A DNA stretch of 64,000 nt, from contig CAWCBE010000014.1 in the NCBI GenBank assembly GCA_963793825.1, positions 186,001 through 250,000 of the forward strand, given 5' to 3'. The notes beneath the pieces were generated by a model, which saw nothing but the letters and a program-made list of their open reading frames with translations, was not told the DNA's origin and made no database searches. The position numbers and the translations under genes are program-made. This stretch comes from RYN-230 sp963793825 (lineage in GTDB: Bacteria > Actinomycetota > Actinomycetes > Streptosporangiales > Streptosporangiaceae). Of this stretch, positions 25,287 to 34,103 are shown one piece after another; positions within the stretch are counted from its first letter, which is position 1, and each line of letters begins with the position of its first letter.

Positions 25287-28124
25287 TCAGCCGGTGTTCT
25301 GCAGGCCGGCGGCCACGCCGCTGACCGCGAGCAGCAGCAGCCTGTGCAGCTGCTCGCGGCGGGCGGCCAGGTCCCCGTGCGGTGCGGCCCCGGCCCCGGA
25401 CGCCCCGTCCGCCCGGGCGTCCCCGGCCGGGAGGCCTTCCGCCGCGGACAGCGCCCGGAGCTCGGTAAGCGCCCGCAGCTGCAGGTAGGACAGCGCGTCC
25501 AGGTAGGGGTCCCGCAGCGCCACCGCCCGGGACAGCACCAGCCGGTCGGCCAGCAACCGGTGGTGTCCGGTCACCTCCAGCACCAGCCGGCGGGTCAGGT
25601 CGTACTCGGCCAGCACCATGTCCGCCAGGTCGGCGCGGCCGCTCAGGGCCAGGTGCCGGGCCGCCATCCGGCGGTCGGTCTTGGCCAGGCTCATCTCCGC
25701 GCCGTCGAGCAGCACGGCCAGCAACGGCCAGCCCTGGTACGCCTCGCGGACCTCGGCGAGCCCGCCCGGGACGGCGGCCGCGGCGGCCAGGCCGCTGCCC
25801 AGGCCGTACCAGCCGGGCAGGTTCAGCCGGGTCTGCGCCCAGGCGAAGACCCAGGGAATCGCGCGCAGGTCGTCCAGGCCAACCACCCCCACGCCCCGGC
25901 GCGCCGGACGGGACCCGATGCGCAGCCCGCTGATTTCCTCAAGCGGGCTGATCCGGGCCAGCCACTCGGCGAATCCCGGGGCCTCGACCAGCTCCCGGTA
26001 GACGCGCAGCGCGGCCGTCTCCATCCGCTCGGCCACCGGCCGGAAGCGCCGGGCCGCGACCGCGTTACGCTCGCCGACCACGGGCGCGGAGGCCAGCAGC
26101 ACGGCCGAGGTGACCTGCTCCAGATGACGCTGCGCGATGTCCGGGTTCGAGTACCGGGCGAAGATCACCTCGCCCTGCTCGGTGACCTTGAACCGTCCGT
26201 CCACCGAGCCGGGGGCCTGAGCCAGCACCGCGCGGCCGGCCGGGCCGCCGCCCCGGCCCAGCGCGCCGCCCCGGCCGTGGAACAGGGTCAGCCGCACATC
26301 GTGGTCGGCGGCCCACCGGGCCAGCTGCTCCTGCACGTCGAACAGGCGCAGGGTGGCGCCGACCGGGCCGAGTTCCTTGGCCGAGTCGGAGTAGCCGAGC
26401 ATGACCTCCAGCTGCCGGCCGTTCGCCGCGAGCCGTTCCCGGACCGGCTCCAGCTCCAGCATCTCGTCCAGCACCCGGGAGGCGTGGTTCAGGTCCTCGC
26501 CGCTCTCGAACAGCGGGACCACGTCCAGCACCGGGGGGCGGCCGCTCCGTGTCGCGTGCCGGGCCAGCTGGTAGACGGCGGCGATGTCCGCCGACGAGCG
26601 GGTGAAGCTGACCACGTAGCGGCGGCACGCCTCGACCCCGTACCGGTCCTGGATCCAGGCCGCCGCCCGGAACGTGGCCAGCACCTCCGACGTCTGGCCG
26701 GACTGGGTGCCGCCTTCGGTGATCTCACGCAGCGCCCGGGCGTGCACCGCGCTGTGCTGGCGGATCTCCAGCTCGGCCAGGTGGAACCGGAACGTCTCGG
26801 CCTGCCAGATGAGCTGCTGCAGCTCTCCGAACGCCTGCCGGGTGGCTCCCGCGGCGGCCAGGGACCCCTGCACTACCCGCAGGTCGGCGAGGAAGTCGCT
26901 GGCGCCGGGGTAGGCCAGGTCCGCATGCCGCAGCCGGGTGGCCTCCAGCCGCCGGGCCAGGTACAGGAGGTAGGTCCGGTACGGCTCGTGCGGCGAGCGC
27001 GCCGCCAGGTCGGCCAGCAGTTCGGGGTGGGTCGTCTCGGCCGCCTCGAGAGCCGCGGTGAACGCGGCGGACGGTGGCGCCGCGCCCGCGTTCACGGTGA
27101 GCGCGCGGCCGATGCGGGTGGTCGCGTTCTCCAGCGCGCGCAGCACATGGTCGGCCTGGATGACCGCGGTCTCCCGGGTCACCGCGGCGGTCACGAACGG
27201 GTTGCCGTCCCGGTCGGCGCCTACCCAGCTCCCGTAGCGGAGGAAGGCGGGTACGGCCGGGGCGCCGGGCCCGGCTTCCGCCAGCCTGTGCGCCTCGTCC
27301 AGCGCCCGGTACACCCGGGGCACGACCTGGAAGATCGTCTCGTCGAACGCGGCCATCACCGTGCGGACCTCGTCGATCGGCGTCATGGCGTTGGCCCGCA
27401 GCTGGGACGTGCGCCAGAGCAGGTCGATCTCCTCACGCAGCCGGCGCCGCGTCTCAGCCTGCTCCGCGGCGCCGCGCCGGTCGTCGTCCAGGGCGGTCAC
27501 CAGGTCGCTGATGCGGCGCAGCGCGGTGGCCACGGCGCGGCGCCGCGCCTCGGTGGGGTGGGCAGTGAGCACCGGGTGCACGCGCAGCCGGGCGAGCAGG
27601 TCGTCGAGATGCCCGGGGCCCTGCTCGCGGAACTCGGCGACCGCGGCCGCCAGCGACTCGCGGACCGGGGCCACGCCGGTGTCCTGTTCCCGCAGGGCAC
27701 GGACCCGCTGCAGTTCCTCGGCCAGGTTGGTGAGGTGGAAGTAGACGGTGAACGCGCGGGCTACCGCCTCCGCGCGATCCAGCGGCCAGCTGGCCACCAG
27801 CACCGCGATCTCGTCGCCGGCCGGGTCCGCGTGCGGGTCCCCGCCGCCCGAACCGTGGCCGCCCGAACCGTGGCTGGCCGAACCGTGGCTGGCCCGGGCC
27901 GCGATGACCGCCTGGCGCAGTCTTTCCACGTCATCGAGCAGGTCCTGGCCGCCGGACTCGCGCAGCACCTCGCCGAGCATGTCGCCCAGCAGCCGGACGT
28001 CACGGCGCATCCGCCCGGGCAGCTGCTGCCGGTCGGTGGCGCGGGTCGGCCCCGCGCGGCCGTCGGCGTCTCGGCGCGCCACATCGCGGCTTTCGGGGCC
28101 GCTGCTGTCAGTATCCGGGCTCAC
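25287..28124 (-). CDS. ppc: Phosphoenolpyruvate carboxylase
   Basis: 945 residues, full length. It carboxylates PEP to oxaloacetate to refill the TCA cycle. Catalytic stretches are all present: VLTAHPTEARRR with the essential His, DRDGNPFVT, LGYSDSAKELGP, FHGRGGALGRGGGP, and the invariant C-terminus GLQNTG. The N-terminal region carries an unusual small insertion of Gly/Ser/His encoded by a 15-bp tandem repeat. GTG at 28124 is supported by TAGGCT 6 nt upstream (leaderless). Confidence 0.97.
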   Translation of the reverse strand: MSPDTDSSGPESRDVARRDADGRAGPTRATDRQQLPGRMRRDVRLLGDMLGEVLRESGGQDLLDDVERLRQAVIAARASHGSASHGSGGHGSGGGDPHADPAGDEIAVLVASWPLDRAEAVARAFTVYFHLTNLAEELQRVRALREQDTGVAPVRESLAAAVAEFREQGPGHLDDLLARLRVHPVLTAHPTEARRRAVATALRRISDLVTALDDDRRGAAEQAETRRRLREEIDLLWRTSQLRANAMTPIDEVRTVMAAFDETIFQVVPRVYRALDEAHRLAEAGPGAPAVPAFLRYGSWVGADRDGNPFVTAAVTRETAVIQADHVLRALENATTRIGRALTVNAGAAPPSAAFTAALEAAETTHPELLADLAARSPHEPYRTYLLYLARRLEATRLRHADLAYPGASDFLADLRVVQGSLAAAGATRQAFGELQQLIWQAETFRFHLAELEIRQHSAVHARALREITEGGTQSGQTSEVLATFRAAAWIQDRYGVEACRRYVVSFTRSSADIAAVYQLARHATRSGRPPVLDVVPLFESGEDLNHASRVLDEMLELEPVRERLAANGRQLEVMLGYSDSAKELGPVGATLRLFDVQEQLARWAADHDVRLTLFHGRGGALGRGGGPAGRAVLAQAPGSVDGRFKVTEQGEVIFARYSNPDIAQRHLEQVTSAVLLASAPVVGERNAVAARRFRPVAERMETAALRVYRELVEAPGFAEWLARISPLEEISGLRIGSRPARRGVGVVGLDDLRAIPWVFAWAQTRLNLPGWYGLGSGLAAAAAVPGGLAEVREAYQGWPLLAVLLDGAEMSLAKTDRRMAARHLALSGRADLADMVLAEYDLTRRLVLEVTGHHRLLADRLVLSRAVALRDPYLDALSYLQLRALTELRALSAAEGLPAGDARADGASGAGAAPHGDLAARREQLHRLLLLAVSGVAAGLQNTG
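27846..27890 (-). repeat. 15-bp in-frame tandem repeat within ppc
   Basis: Three units (27846, 27861, 27876) differing by one or two bases add Gly/Ser/His-rich pentapeptides such as ASHGS and GGHGS near residue 80-95. This lies outside the catalytic core. Confidence 0.85.
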
Positions 28125-28130
28125 CGCGCC

Positions 28131-28136
28131 AGCCTA
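28131..28136 (-). promoter_or_regulatory. -10 element of ppc (leaderless)
   Basis: TAGGCT, 6 nt before the GTG at 28124. Confidence 0.6.
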
Positions 28137-28454
28137 TTCGAGCGGCAGATCGCGATCTGGCCGCGGACGGCCCAGCTCGCCGCGGCCAGGATGAGCGCGG
28201 TCGGCTGGCCCGGCCGGCCCCGGTGCGGGAGGTGCCCGCGATGGTCGGACCAGTGCCGGCTGGCGGCGGGGAACAGCCTGGTCGCGCGGCTGGCCCCGAT
28301 GGGCGGGGGGCCAGATCCGGCCGCCCCCGCCGATGGCCGCGCTGCCCTGGAGCGAGCCAGCCGGGGCACCCTGCCGCCGGGGCCACTGGCCCACCCCGCG
28401 GGGCTGGATGAGCGGTCAGCGCCGCCGGGGCGGCGGCATCACGCCGGTGGCGGC

Positions 28455-28460
28455 TACCCT
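28455..28460 (+). promoter_or_regulatory. -10 element of pccB (leaderless)
   Basis: TACCCT, 6 nt before the ATG at 28467; no ribosome-binding site is present, which fits a leaderless transcript. Confidence 0.55.
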
Positions 28461-28466
28461 GTCCGC

Positions 28467-30104
28467 ATGACCAGCGACGTTCAGGACCTGTCCGGGCAGG
28501 CCGGGGCGGACCCGGCGGCCCAGGACGCTGCCCCGCACACCACGGCCGGCAAGATCGCCGACCTGCAGCACCGCCGGGACGAGGCGATTCACGCCGGCTC
28601 CGCGCGGGCGGTGGAGGCCCAGCACGCCAAGGGCAAGATGACCGCCCGGGAGCGGGTCGAGCGGCTGCTCGATCCGGGCTCGTTCACCGAGTTCGACGAA
28701 CTGGCCCGGCACCGGGCCACGGCGTTCGGCATCGACGCCAACCGGCCCTACGGCGATGGCGTGGTCACCGGGTACGGCACCATCGAGGGCCGCCCGGTCT
28801 GTGTCTTCAGCCAGGACTTCACCGTCTTCGGCGGCTCGCTGGGCGAGGTGTACGGCGAGAAGATCGTCAAGCTGATGGACCACGCCATAAAGACCGGCTG
28901 CCCGCTGATCGGCATCAACGACGGCGGCGGGGCGCGGATCCAGGAGGGCGTGGTCGCGCTGGGCCTGTTCGCGGAGATCTTCTACCGGAACGTGATCGGC
29001 TCCGGGGTGATCCCGCAGATCTCGCTGATCATGGGGCCGTGCGCGGGCGGTGCCGTGTACTCCCCCGCCATCACCGACTTCACCCTGATGGTCGAGGGCA
29101 CCTCGCACATGTTCATCACCGGCCCGGACGTGATCAAGACGGTGACCGGGGAGGAGGTGAGCTTCGAGGAACTCGGCGGCGCGCACGCGCACGCCGTCAA
29201 GTCCGGGGTGGCGCACTACCAGGCCTCCGATGAGGCCGACTGCCTGGACTTCGCCCGGGAACTGCTGTCCTACCTGCCGTCCAACAACCTGGATGACCCG
29301 CCCGTGCTGGCGCCGCCCGGCGACCCGTCCGAGGCGCTGGAGGTCACCCCGGCCGACTCCGAGCTCGACACGCTCATCCCGGACTCGCCGAACCAGCCCT
29401 ACGACATGCACGACGTCATCACCCGGGTCCTGGACGACGCCGAGTTCCTGGAGATCCACGCCGGCTTCGCGCAGAACATCGTGGTCGGCTTCGGCCGGGT
29501 GGACGGGACCAGCGTCGGCGTGGTGGCCAACCAGCCCATGCACTTCGCGGGGTGCCTGGACATCGACGCCGCGGAGAAGGCGGCCCGGTTCGTGCGCACC
29601 TGCGACGCGTTCAACGTCCCGGTGCTCACGTTCGTGGACGTTCCCGGGTTCCTGCCCGGGACCGGCCAGGAATGGGGTGGCATCATCCGCCGCGGCGCGA
29701 AGCTGATCTACGCCTACGCGGAGGCCACCGTGCCGAAGATCACGGTGATCACCCGGAAGGCCTACGGCGGCGCCTACGACGTCATGGGGTCCAAGCACCT
29801 CGGCGGGGACATCAACCTGGCCTGGCCGACCGCCCAGATCGCCGTGATGGGCGCGCAGGGGGCGGTCAACATCCTGTACCGGCGGGAACTGGCCAGCGCC
29901 GCCGACCCGGAGGCGCTGCGCGCCACGCGGGCCGCCGAGTACGAGGACCACCTGGCCAACCCGTACATCGCCGCCGAACGCGGGTACGTGGACGCGGTGA
30001 TCCGCCCCGCCGAGACCCGCTCGCAGGTGACCCGTGCGCTCCGCGCGCTGCGCGGGAAGCGCCAGCAGATGCCGCCCAAGAAGCACGGCAACATCCCCCT
30101 GTGA
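28467..30104 (+). CDS. pccB: Propionyl-CoA (acyl-CoA) carboxylase beta subunit, carboxyltransferase
   Basis: 545 residues. It transfers CO2 from carboxybiotin to propionyl-CoA (or acetyl/butyryl-CoA), giving methylmalonyl-CoA. Both crotonase-like halves are seen: N-terminal GTIEGRPVCVFSQDFTVFGGS and GINDGGGARIQEGV, with acyl-CoA oxyanion glycines in GPCAGGAVYSPA; C-terminal FVDVPGFLPGTGQE and KITVITRKAYGGAYDVMG. The C-terminus KKHGNIPL is typical of the actinobacterial PccB/AccD5 group. The alpha (biotin) subunit is at 34104 and the epsilon subunit at 31334, separated by an NYN gene and two DNA-repair genes. Confidence 0.94.
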   Translation: MTSDVQDLSGQAGADPAAQDAAPHTTAGKIADLQHRRDEAIHAGSARAVEAQHAKGKMTARERVERLLDPGSFTEFDELARHRATAFGIDANRPYGDGVVTGYGTIEGRPVCVFSQDFTVFGGSLGEVYGEKIVKLMDHAIKTGCPLIGINDGGGARIQEGVVALGLFAEIFYRNVIGSGVIPQISLIMGPCAGGAVYSPAITDFTLMVEGTSHMFITGPDVIKTVTGEEVSFEELGGAHAHAVKSGVAHYQASDEADCLDFARELLSYLPSNNLDDPPVLAPPGDPSEALEVTPADSELDTLIPDSPNQPYDMHDVITRVLDDAEFLEIHAGFAQNIVVGFGRVDGTSVGVVANQPMHFAGCLDIDAAEKAARFVRTCDAFNVPVLTFVDVPGFLPGTGQEWGGIIRRGAKLIYAYAEATVPKITVITRKAYGGAYDVMGSKHLGGDINLAWPTAQIAVMGAQGAVNILYRRELASAADPEALRATRAAEYEDHLANPYIAAERGYVDAVIRPAETRSQVTRALRALRGKRQQMPPKKHGNIPL

Positions 30105-30207
30105 GGGTCGGCCCGGATTCTTGCGCCTTTCCGTAGTCATTTAATTACTAAACGCCGAACCGGGGGGCCTTTTCTGCCCCGGCCAGCGCTGATGCGGCAG
30201 TAGAGTC

Positions 30208-31197
30208 GTGAGTGCCATGACCGATATCGTCGCCCCGCTCCCCGCGCTGACGCCGCTGCCCATGCTCGCGCGGTACGCGATCATGATCGATGTCGGCTAC
30301 ATCTACGCGTCCGCCGGGGAATTGCTGTTCAGCGTGGGCTCGCGGCGCGAGTACCGGGTGGACACGGACAAGCTCATCGGGGCGCTGACCCGGCACGCCG
30401 ACGGCCTGGTCCGCGGCGAGCTGCTGCGGGTCTACTGGTATGACGCCGCCCGCGACCGGGTGCCCACGATCGACCAGCGGGTGATCGCGCAGATGGCGCG
30501 GGTGAAACTGCGGCTGGGCAACCTCAACGCACGCGGCCAGCAGAAGGGCGTGGACGCCCAGATCCGGGCGGACATGGAGGCACTGGCCCGGCACCGGGCG
30601 GTCACTGACGCCGTGCTGGTGGCCGGGGACGAGGACATGGTGCCGGCCGTGGAGGCCGCGCAGGCCTACGGCGTCCGGGTGCACCTGTGGGGCGTGGAAC
30701 CACCGTTCGGCACCAATCAGGCGGAGCGCCTGGTCTGGGAGTCCGACACGGTCGAGATCCTGGACCGGGCGTTCCTGGAGCCCTACTTCACCCGGACCCC
30801 GCCGCCCGAGCCAGCGCCTGCCGTCGCCCCGGCGCCGTCGGTCCCCTCCCCGGCCCAGTTGTTCGAGAAGCGGCACGGTGCCAAGCTGGTGCCGCGGCCG
30901 GGTGTGCACGTCGCCGCCCCGGCGATGCCGGGACGGCTGGGCCCGGACCGGCAGCGGGTCGAGGAGGCCGGCGAGCACGTGGCGCAGAAGTGGATCCTGA
31001 CCCGGGGTGAGGACAACATCCGCGACCTGCTGCCCGGCCCGATCCTGCCGCCGGTCATCGACAAGGAACTGCTGGTCGACGCGGAGAAAGAACTCGGCCT
31101 GTCGCTGCGCCCGTACCAGGAGGCCCGGGAGTGGCTGCGCGACGCGTTCTGGGAGCGGGTCCGCCGCCAGTTCGGCATCGGCAGTGGCCGGTCATGA
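30208..31197 (+). CDS. NYN/PIN-like nuclease domain protein
   Basis: 329 residues. The N-terminal 190 residues form a NYN (LabA/DUF88, PIN-like) domain: acidic residues in IMIDVGYIYAS, VDAQIRADM and VLVAGDEDMVPAV can form the metal site of an RNase. A Pro-rich linker (about 195-215) leads to a C-terminal part with VAQKWILTRGEDNIRDLLPG and a helical end that I do not recognise. GTG at 30208 or ATG at 30217 (MTDIV) may be the start; neither has a good RBS. It lies between two carboxylase subunit genes but its role is unknown. RNA cleavage or RNA binding is inferred from the fold only. Confidence 0.8.
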   Translation: MSAMTDIVAPLPALTPLPMLARYAIMIDVGYIYASAGELLFSVGSRREYRVDTDKLIGALTRHADGLVRGELLRVYWYDAARDRVPTIDQRVIAQMARVKLRLGNLNARGQQKGVDAQIRADMEALARHRAVTDAVLVAGDEDMVPAVEAAQAYGVRVHLWGVEPPFGTNQAERLVWESDTVEILDRAFLEPYFTRTPPPEPAPAVAPAPSVPSPAQLFEKRHGAKLVPRPGVHVAAPAMPGRLGPDRQRVEEAGEHVAQKWILTRGEDNIRDLLPGPILPPVIDKELLVDAEKELGLSLRPYQEAREWLRDAFWERVRRQFGIGSGRS

Positions 31198-31333
31198 ACC
31201 GCACAGCGCGCGGCAGCACCATGAATGACGGCACCGTGGGCGGCCGCCGTGGGTGACGGCCCAGCGGACGGCAGCGCGGCGGACGGCAGCGCGGCAGGCG
31301 GCACGGTGATCAGGGCAGCGGGACGGTAGCACG

Positions 31334-31634
31334 GTGAGCGCGAGCACGGTGAGCGACGGGACAGCGGGCGACGCCACAGCGGGAACCACGCCACAGGCGG
31401 TGCCGGCGCTGCGGGTGGTCGGCGGGCAGGCTGGCCCCGAGGAACTCGCCGCGGTCACCGCCGTCGTCGCCGCCGTGCTGGCCGCCCGCCAGCAGCACGC
31501 CGAGGCCGCGCAGCCAGGCCGAGCCGCCGCACGCCACGAACCGGCGGCGCGGCTGGCCCGACCGGGCTTCGCTGCTGCGCGCCCCGCTGATGCCCGGCCC
31601 CGGGGCCTGGCGCCGCGCCGTCCGCCCGCGCTGA
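31334..31634 (+). pseudogene. accE: Acyl-CoA carboxylase epsilon subunit, apparent +1 frameshift
   Basis: The small epsilon subunit stabilises actinobacterial carboxylase complexes. Its N-terminal half reads from GTG 31334 and contains LRVVGGQAGPEELAAVTAV, the family core. The family C-terminus (WPDRASLLRAPLMPGPGAWR, ending RPR then TGA at 31632-31634) is in the next frame (+1). That frame has no usable start of its own. The switch falls around 31500-31530. Without a frameshift the first frame runs on, in frame, into the downstream Ada-AlkA gene, which is surely accidental. Possible explanations are an extra base in the assembly, a true mutation, or programmed +1 frameshifting. The last codons and stop lie in a 27-bp tandem repeat. 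Confidence 0.75.
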
Positions 31635-31697
31635 CCCGCCCACGCCGTCCGCCCGCGCTGACCCGCCCACGCCGTCCGCCCGCGCTGACCCGCCCGC
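31617..31697. repeat. 27-bp tandem repeat, three units, spanning the accE stop
   Basis: Units at 31617-31643, 31644-31670 and 31671-31697; the first two are identical and the third differs near its end. Each contains the same TGA, so the accE stop codon has been duplicated with the repeat. Confidence 0.9.
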
Positions 31698-31834
31698 GCC
31701 GGCCCCGGCCCCTCCGCCCGCAAGACGGCGGCCGCCGTGGCGACAGCCGGTTAGCCCATGGCGTCCGTTTCCTGCTCGGTCATCATGTCCGATTCCCGCC
31801 AGCGCGGCCGCGCAGCCTGGGGTTGAATCGAGGC

Positions 31835-33457
31835 ATGACGCTGGACTTCGACACCTGCTACCGCGCGGTGCTGGCCCGTGACCCGCGATTCGACGGGCGT
31901 TTCTTCACCGCGGTGACCAGCACCGGGATCTACTGCCGCCCGGTATGCCCGGCGCGCACCCCGGCCCGGGCGAACATGCGGTTCTTCCCGCATCCGGGGG
32001 CGGCCGAGGCGGCCGGGTTCCGGGCCTGCCGCCGCTGCCGTCCCGAGACCAGCCCGGGGTCGCCGGAATGGAACGCCCGCGCCGACCTGGCCGCCCGGGC
32101 GGTCCGGCTCATCTCCGCGGGCTACGTGGACGAGCATGGCATCGGCGGCCTGGCCGCCCGGCTCGCCGTCACGCAGCGGCACCTGCACCGGCTGCTGGTG
32201 GCCGAACTCGGCACCGGCCCGCTGGCCCTGGCCCGGACGGTCCGGCTGCAGACGGCGCGGCGGCTGCTGGCCGAGACCAGCCTGCCGGTCACCGACATCG
32301 CGTTCGCCAGCGGGTTCTCCAGCGTCCGGCAATTCAACGCGACCGTCCTGGAGTCCTCCGGCCGCACCCCGTCGCAGCTGCGCGCGGCCGCCCGCGGGGC
32401 CGGCCGGCCCGCGGGCCAGCCCGGTACCTGGCTGACGCTGCGGCTGGCCTGCCGCGAGCCGTACGACGCGGCGGCCCTGCTCGATTTCCTCGCCGCCCGG
32501 GCCATACCCGGCGTGGAACAGGTCACGGCCGGCGGTTACTCCCGGACCGTGCGCACCGCGGGCGGTGCCGCCCTGATCGAGCTGCTGCCCCGCCCGGGCC
32601 AGGGGCACGTGCTGCTCCGGGCCCGGCTGGGCAAGCTCGGCGGCGTCGGCCCGCTGGTGTCCCGTTGCCGGCGGCTGCTGGACGCGGACGCCGACCCGGC
32701 CGCGATCGGCCTGGCGCTGGCCGCCGACGACCTGATCGCGCCGCTGGCCCGGGCGCGGCCGGGCCTCCGGGTGCCGGGTTGCTACGACGGCTTCGAACTG
32801 GCCGTCCGGGCGGTCCTGGGCCAGCAGGTGTCGGTGGCCGCAGCGCGCACGTTCGCCGCCCGGCTGGCCGCCCGGCACGGCACCCCGCTGCCCGCCGACA
32901 TGGTGACGGACGGCGTGCCCGCGGCCAGCGCCGCGGCCGGTCTGGCTGCCGGGCAGCCCGTACCGCACCTGCTGTTTCCCGGCCCGGAGGAACTGGCCGG
33001 GGCGGACCTGACCGGGCTCGGCCTCACCGCGGGCCGCCAGCGCACGCTGGGCGCGCTCGCCGCGGCGGCCGCCAGCGGACGGCTGGATCTCAGCCTGGGC
33101 GCCGATCCGGACGAGACCGCGGCCCGGCTGGCGGAACTGCCCGGCATCGGGCCGTGGACGATCAGTTACATCATGCTGCGGACCGGGGCCGACCCGGACG
33201 CGTTCCCCGCCACTGACCTGGGCCTGCGCCGCGCCCTGGCCCGGCTGGGCGCGCCGCCCGGCCACCCGGGCCGGTGGCGGCCCTGGCGGGGTTACGCCGC
33301 TCAGCACCTCTGGACCTGGGAAGCGGCCACCGCGCACGCGGACCATCTCGATCACCCGGCCCAGCCTGCCGGCACCCGGCGGGTGGCAGCCGGGCCAGGC
33401 GGGCGTTGGGCGGGACGGGTTTCTCATCCATCGCCACGAGGAGCAGTCGATGCCTGA
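31835..33457 (+). CDS. Ada-type regulator fused to AlkA-type DNA-3-methyladenine glycosylase
   Basis: 540 residues. The N-terminal zinc domain with four Cys (IYCRPVCPA and FRACRRCRPE) accepts methyl groups from phosphotriesters. An AraC-type HTH follows (ITDIAFASGF-like VTDIAFASGFSSVRQFNA). From about residue 200 comes an AlkA region: N-terminal fold, helix-hairpin-helix LAELPGIGPWTISYI, and catalytic Asp in FPATDLGLRRAL. It senses alkylation and removes 3-methylpurines. The Ogt gene overlaps its 3' end by 8 nt, forming a two-gene alkylation-repair operon. ATG at 31835 is preceded by TTGAAT at 6 nt, a weak leaderless -10. Confidence 0.94.
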   Translation: MTLDFDTCYRAVLARDPRFDGRFFTAVTSTGIYCRPVCPARTPARANMRFFPHPGAAEAAGFRACRRCRPETSPGSPEWNARADLAARAVRLISAGYVDEHGIGGLAARLAVTQRHLHRLLVAELGTGPLALARTVRLQTARRLLAETSLPVTDIAFASGFSSVRQFNATVLESSGRTPSQLRAAARGAGRPAGQPGTWLTLRLACREPYDAAALLDFLAARAIPGVEQVTAGGYSRTVRTAGGAALIELLPRPGQGHVLLRARLGKLGGVGPLVSRCRRLLDADADPAAIGLALAADDLIAPLARARPGLRVPGCYDGFELAVRAVLGQQVSVAAARTFAARLAARHGTPLPADMVTDGVPAASAAAGLAAGQPVPHLLFPGPEELAGADLTGLGLTAGRQRTLGALAAAAASGRLDLSLGADPDETAARLAELPGIGPWTISYIMLRTGADPDAFPATDLGLRRALARLGAPPGHPGRWRPWRGYAAQHLWTWEAATAHADHLDHPAQPAGTRRVAAGPGGRWAGRVSHPSPRGAVDA

Positions 33458-33965
33458 CACCATCCTGGCCACCACGCTGGACACGCCGATCGGCCCGCTG
33501 AGCCTGCTGGCCTGCGCGGAGCAGCTGATAGCGGGCGGGTTCACCGCCGACCCGGCCGAGCTGCACGCCCGGCTGCACCCGTCGTTGCGCGGGCTGGCGC
33601 GGCAGGCCGCCCGGCCCGGGGAGCTGCCCTGGCTGGTCAAGCCGGTCGGCGATTACTTCGACGGGGACCTGACGGCGCTGGACGGGCTGGCCACCCGCCA
33701 GCCGGGCAGCGCCGGGCGGGAGCGGCTGTGGGCCGCGATGCGGGCCGTCCCGGCGGGCGCCGTGATCAGCTACGCCGCGCTGGCCGCCCGCGCCGGGAAC
33801 CCGCGGGCGCCCCGGGCCGCGGGCGCCGCGTGCGCGGCCAACCTGGTCGCCCCGGTCATCCCCTGCCACCGGATAGTGCGTACCGACGGCAGCCTGGGCG
33901 GCTACTACTACGGCCTGGACCGCAAGGCCTGGCTGCTGCGTCACGAGGGGGCACTCCCGGCGTAG
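33450..33965 (+). CDS. ogt: Methylated-DNA--protein-cysteine S-methyltransferase
   Basis: 171 residues. A suicide enzyme that takes the methyl group from O6-methylguanine onto its active Cys in PVIPCHRIV. The N-terminal small domain, the DNA-binding helix region (AVPAGAVISYAALAARAG) and the C-terminal GGYYYGLDRKAWLLRHE are all present. ATG at 33450 has GAGGAG upstream at 33438-33443 and overlaps the Ada-AlkA stop, so the two are translated together. Confidence 0.96.
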   Translation: MPDTILATTLDTPIGPLSLLACAEQLIAGGFTADPAELHARLHPSLRGLARQAARPGELPWLVKPVGDYFDGDLTALDGLATRQPGSAGRERLWAAMRAVPAGAVISYAALAARAGNPRAPRAAGAACAANLVAPVIPCHRIVRTDGSLGGYYYGLDRKAWLLRHEGALPA

Positions 33966-34071
33966 CCGGGAGTGGCCGGGCGCTGCCCGGCGGCGGCCCG
34001 GTCCCGGCGGCCGGCCCGGTCCCCGGCAGCCGGTACGGTCCCCGGCACAGACGCGAGGGCCCCTGCTCACT

Positions 34072-34077
34072 TAGACT
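34072..34077 (+). promoter_or_regulatory. -10 element of the biotin carboxylase gene
   Basis: TAGACT 26 nt before the GTG; the transcript would have a short leader holding the GGAGGAG ribosome-binding site. Confidence 0.45.
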
Positions 34078-34103
34078 CCTCGGCAGTCGGGAGGAGAAGT
34101 TTC

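Larger units (their letters stand above)
28125..28466. other. Divergent intergenic region between ppc and pccB
   Basis: 342 bp. Apart from the -10 elements of both genes at its two ends I see nothing in it. Several short minus-strand frames are open but have arginine/proline-rich, shadow-like composition and no ribosome-binding site. Confidence 0.5.

Noticed and set aside
25218..28466. Very long plus-strand open frame running into pccB
   Set aside because: It is the antisense of ppc; composition is His/Gln/Arg/Gly-rich shadow sequence. The true pccB start is the ATG at 28467.
28125..28466. Small minus-strand protein genes upstream of ppc
   Set aside because: Three overlapping frames of similar length, no ribosome-binding site, low-complexity composition, and they would cover the ppc promoter.
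31334..33457. AccE-Ada-AlkA fusion protein
   Set aside because: The frame is continuous only because accE is frameshifted; the AccE C-terminus is in another frame and Ada has its own ATG in the expected place.
31751..33640. Long minus-strand open frame opposite Ada-AlkA
   Set aside because: Shadow of a well-supported gene; no start signal and Arg/Gln/Gly-rich composition.
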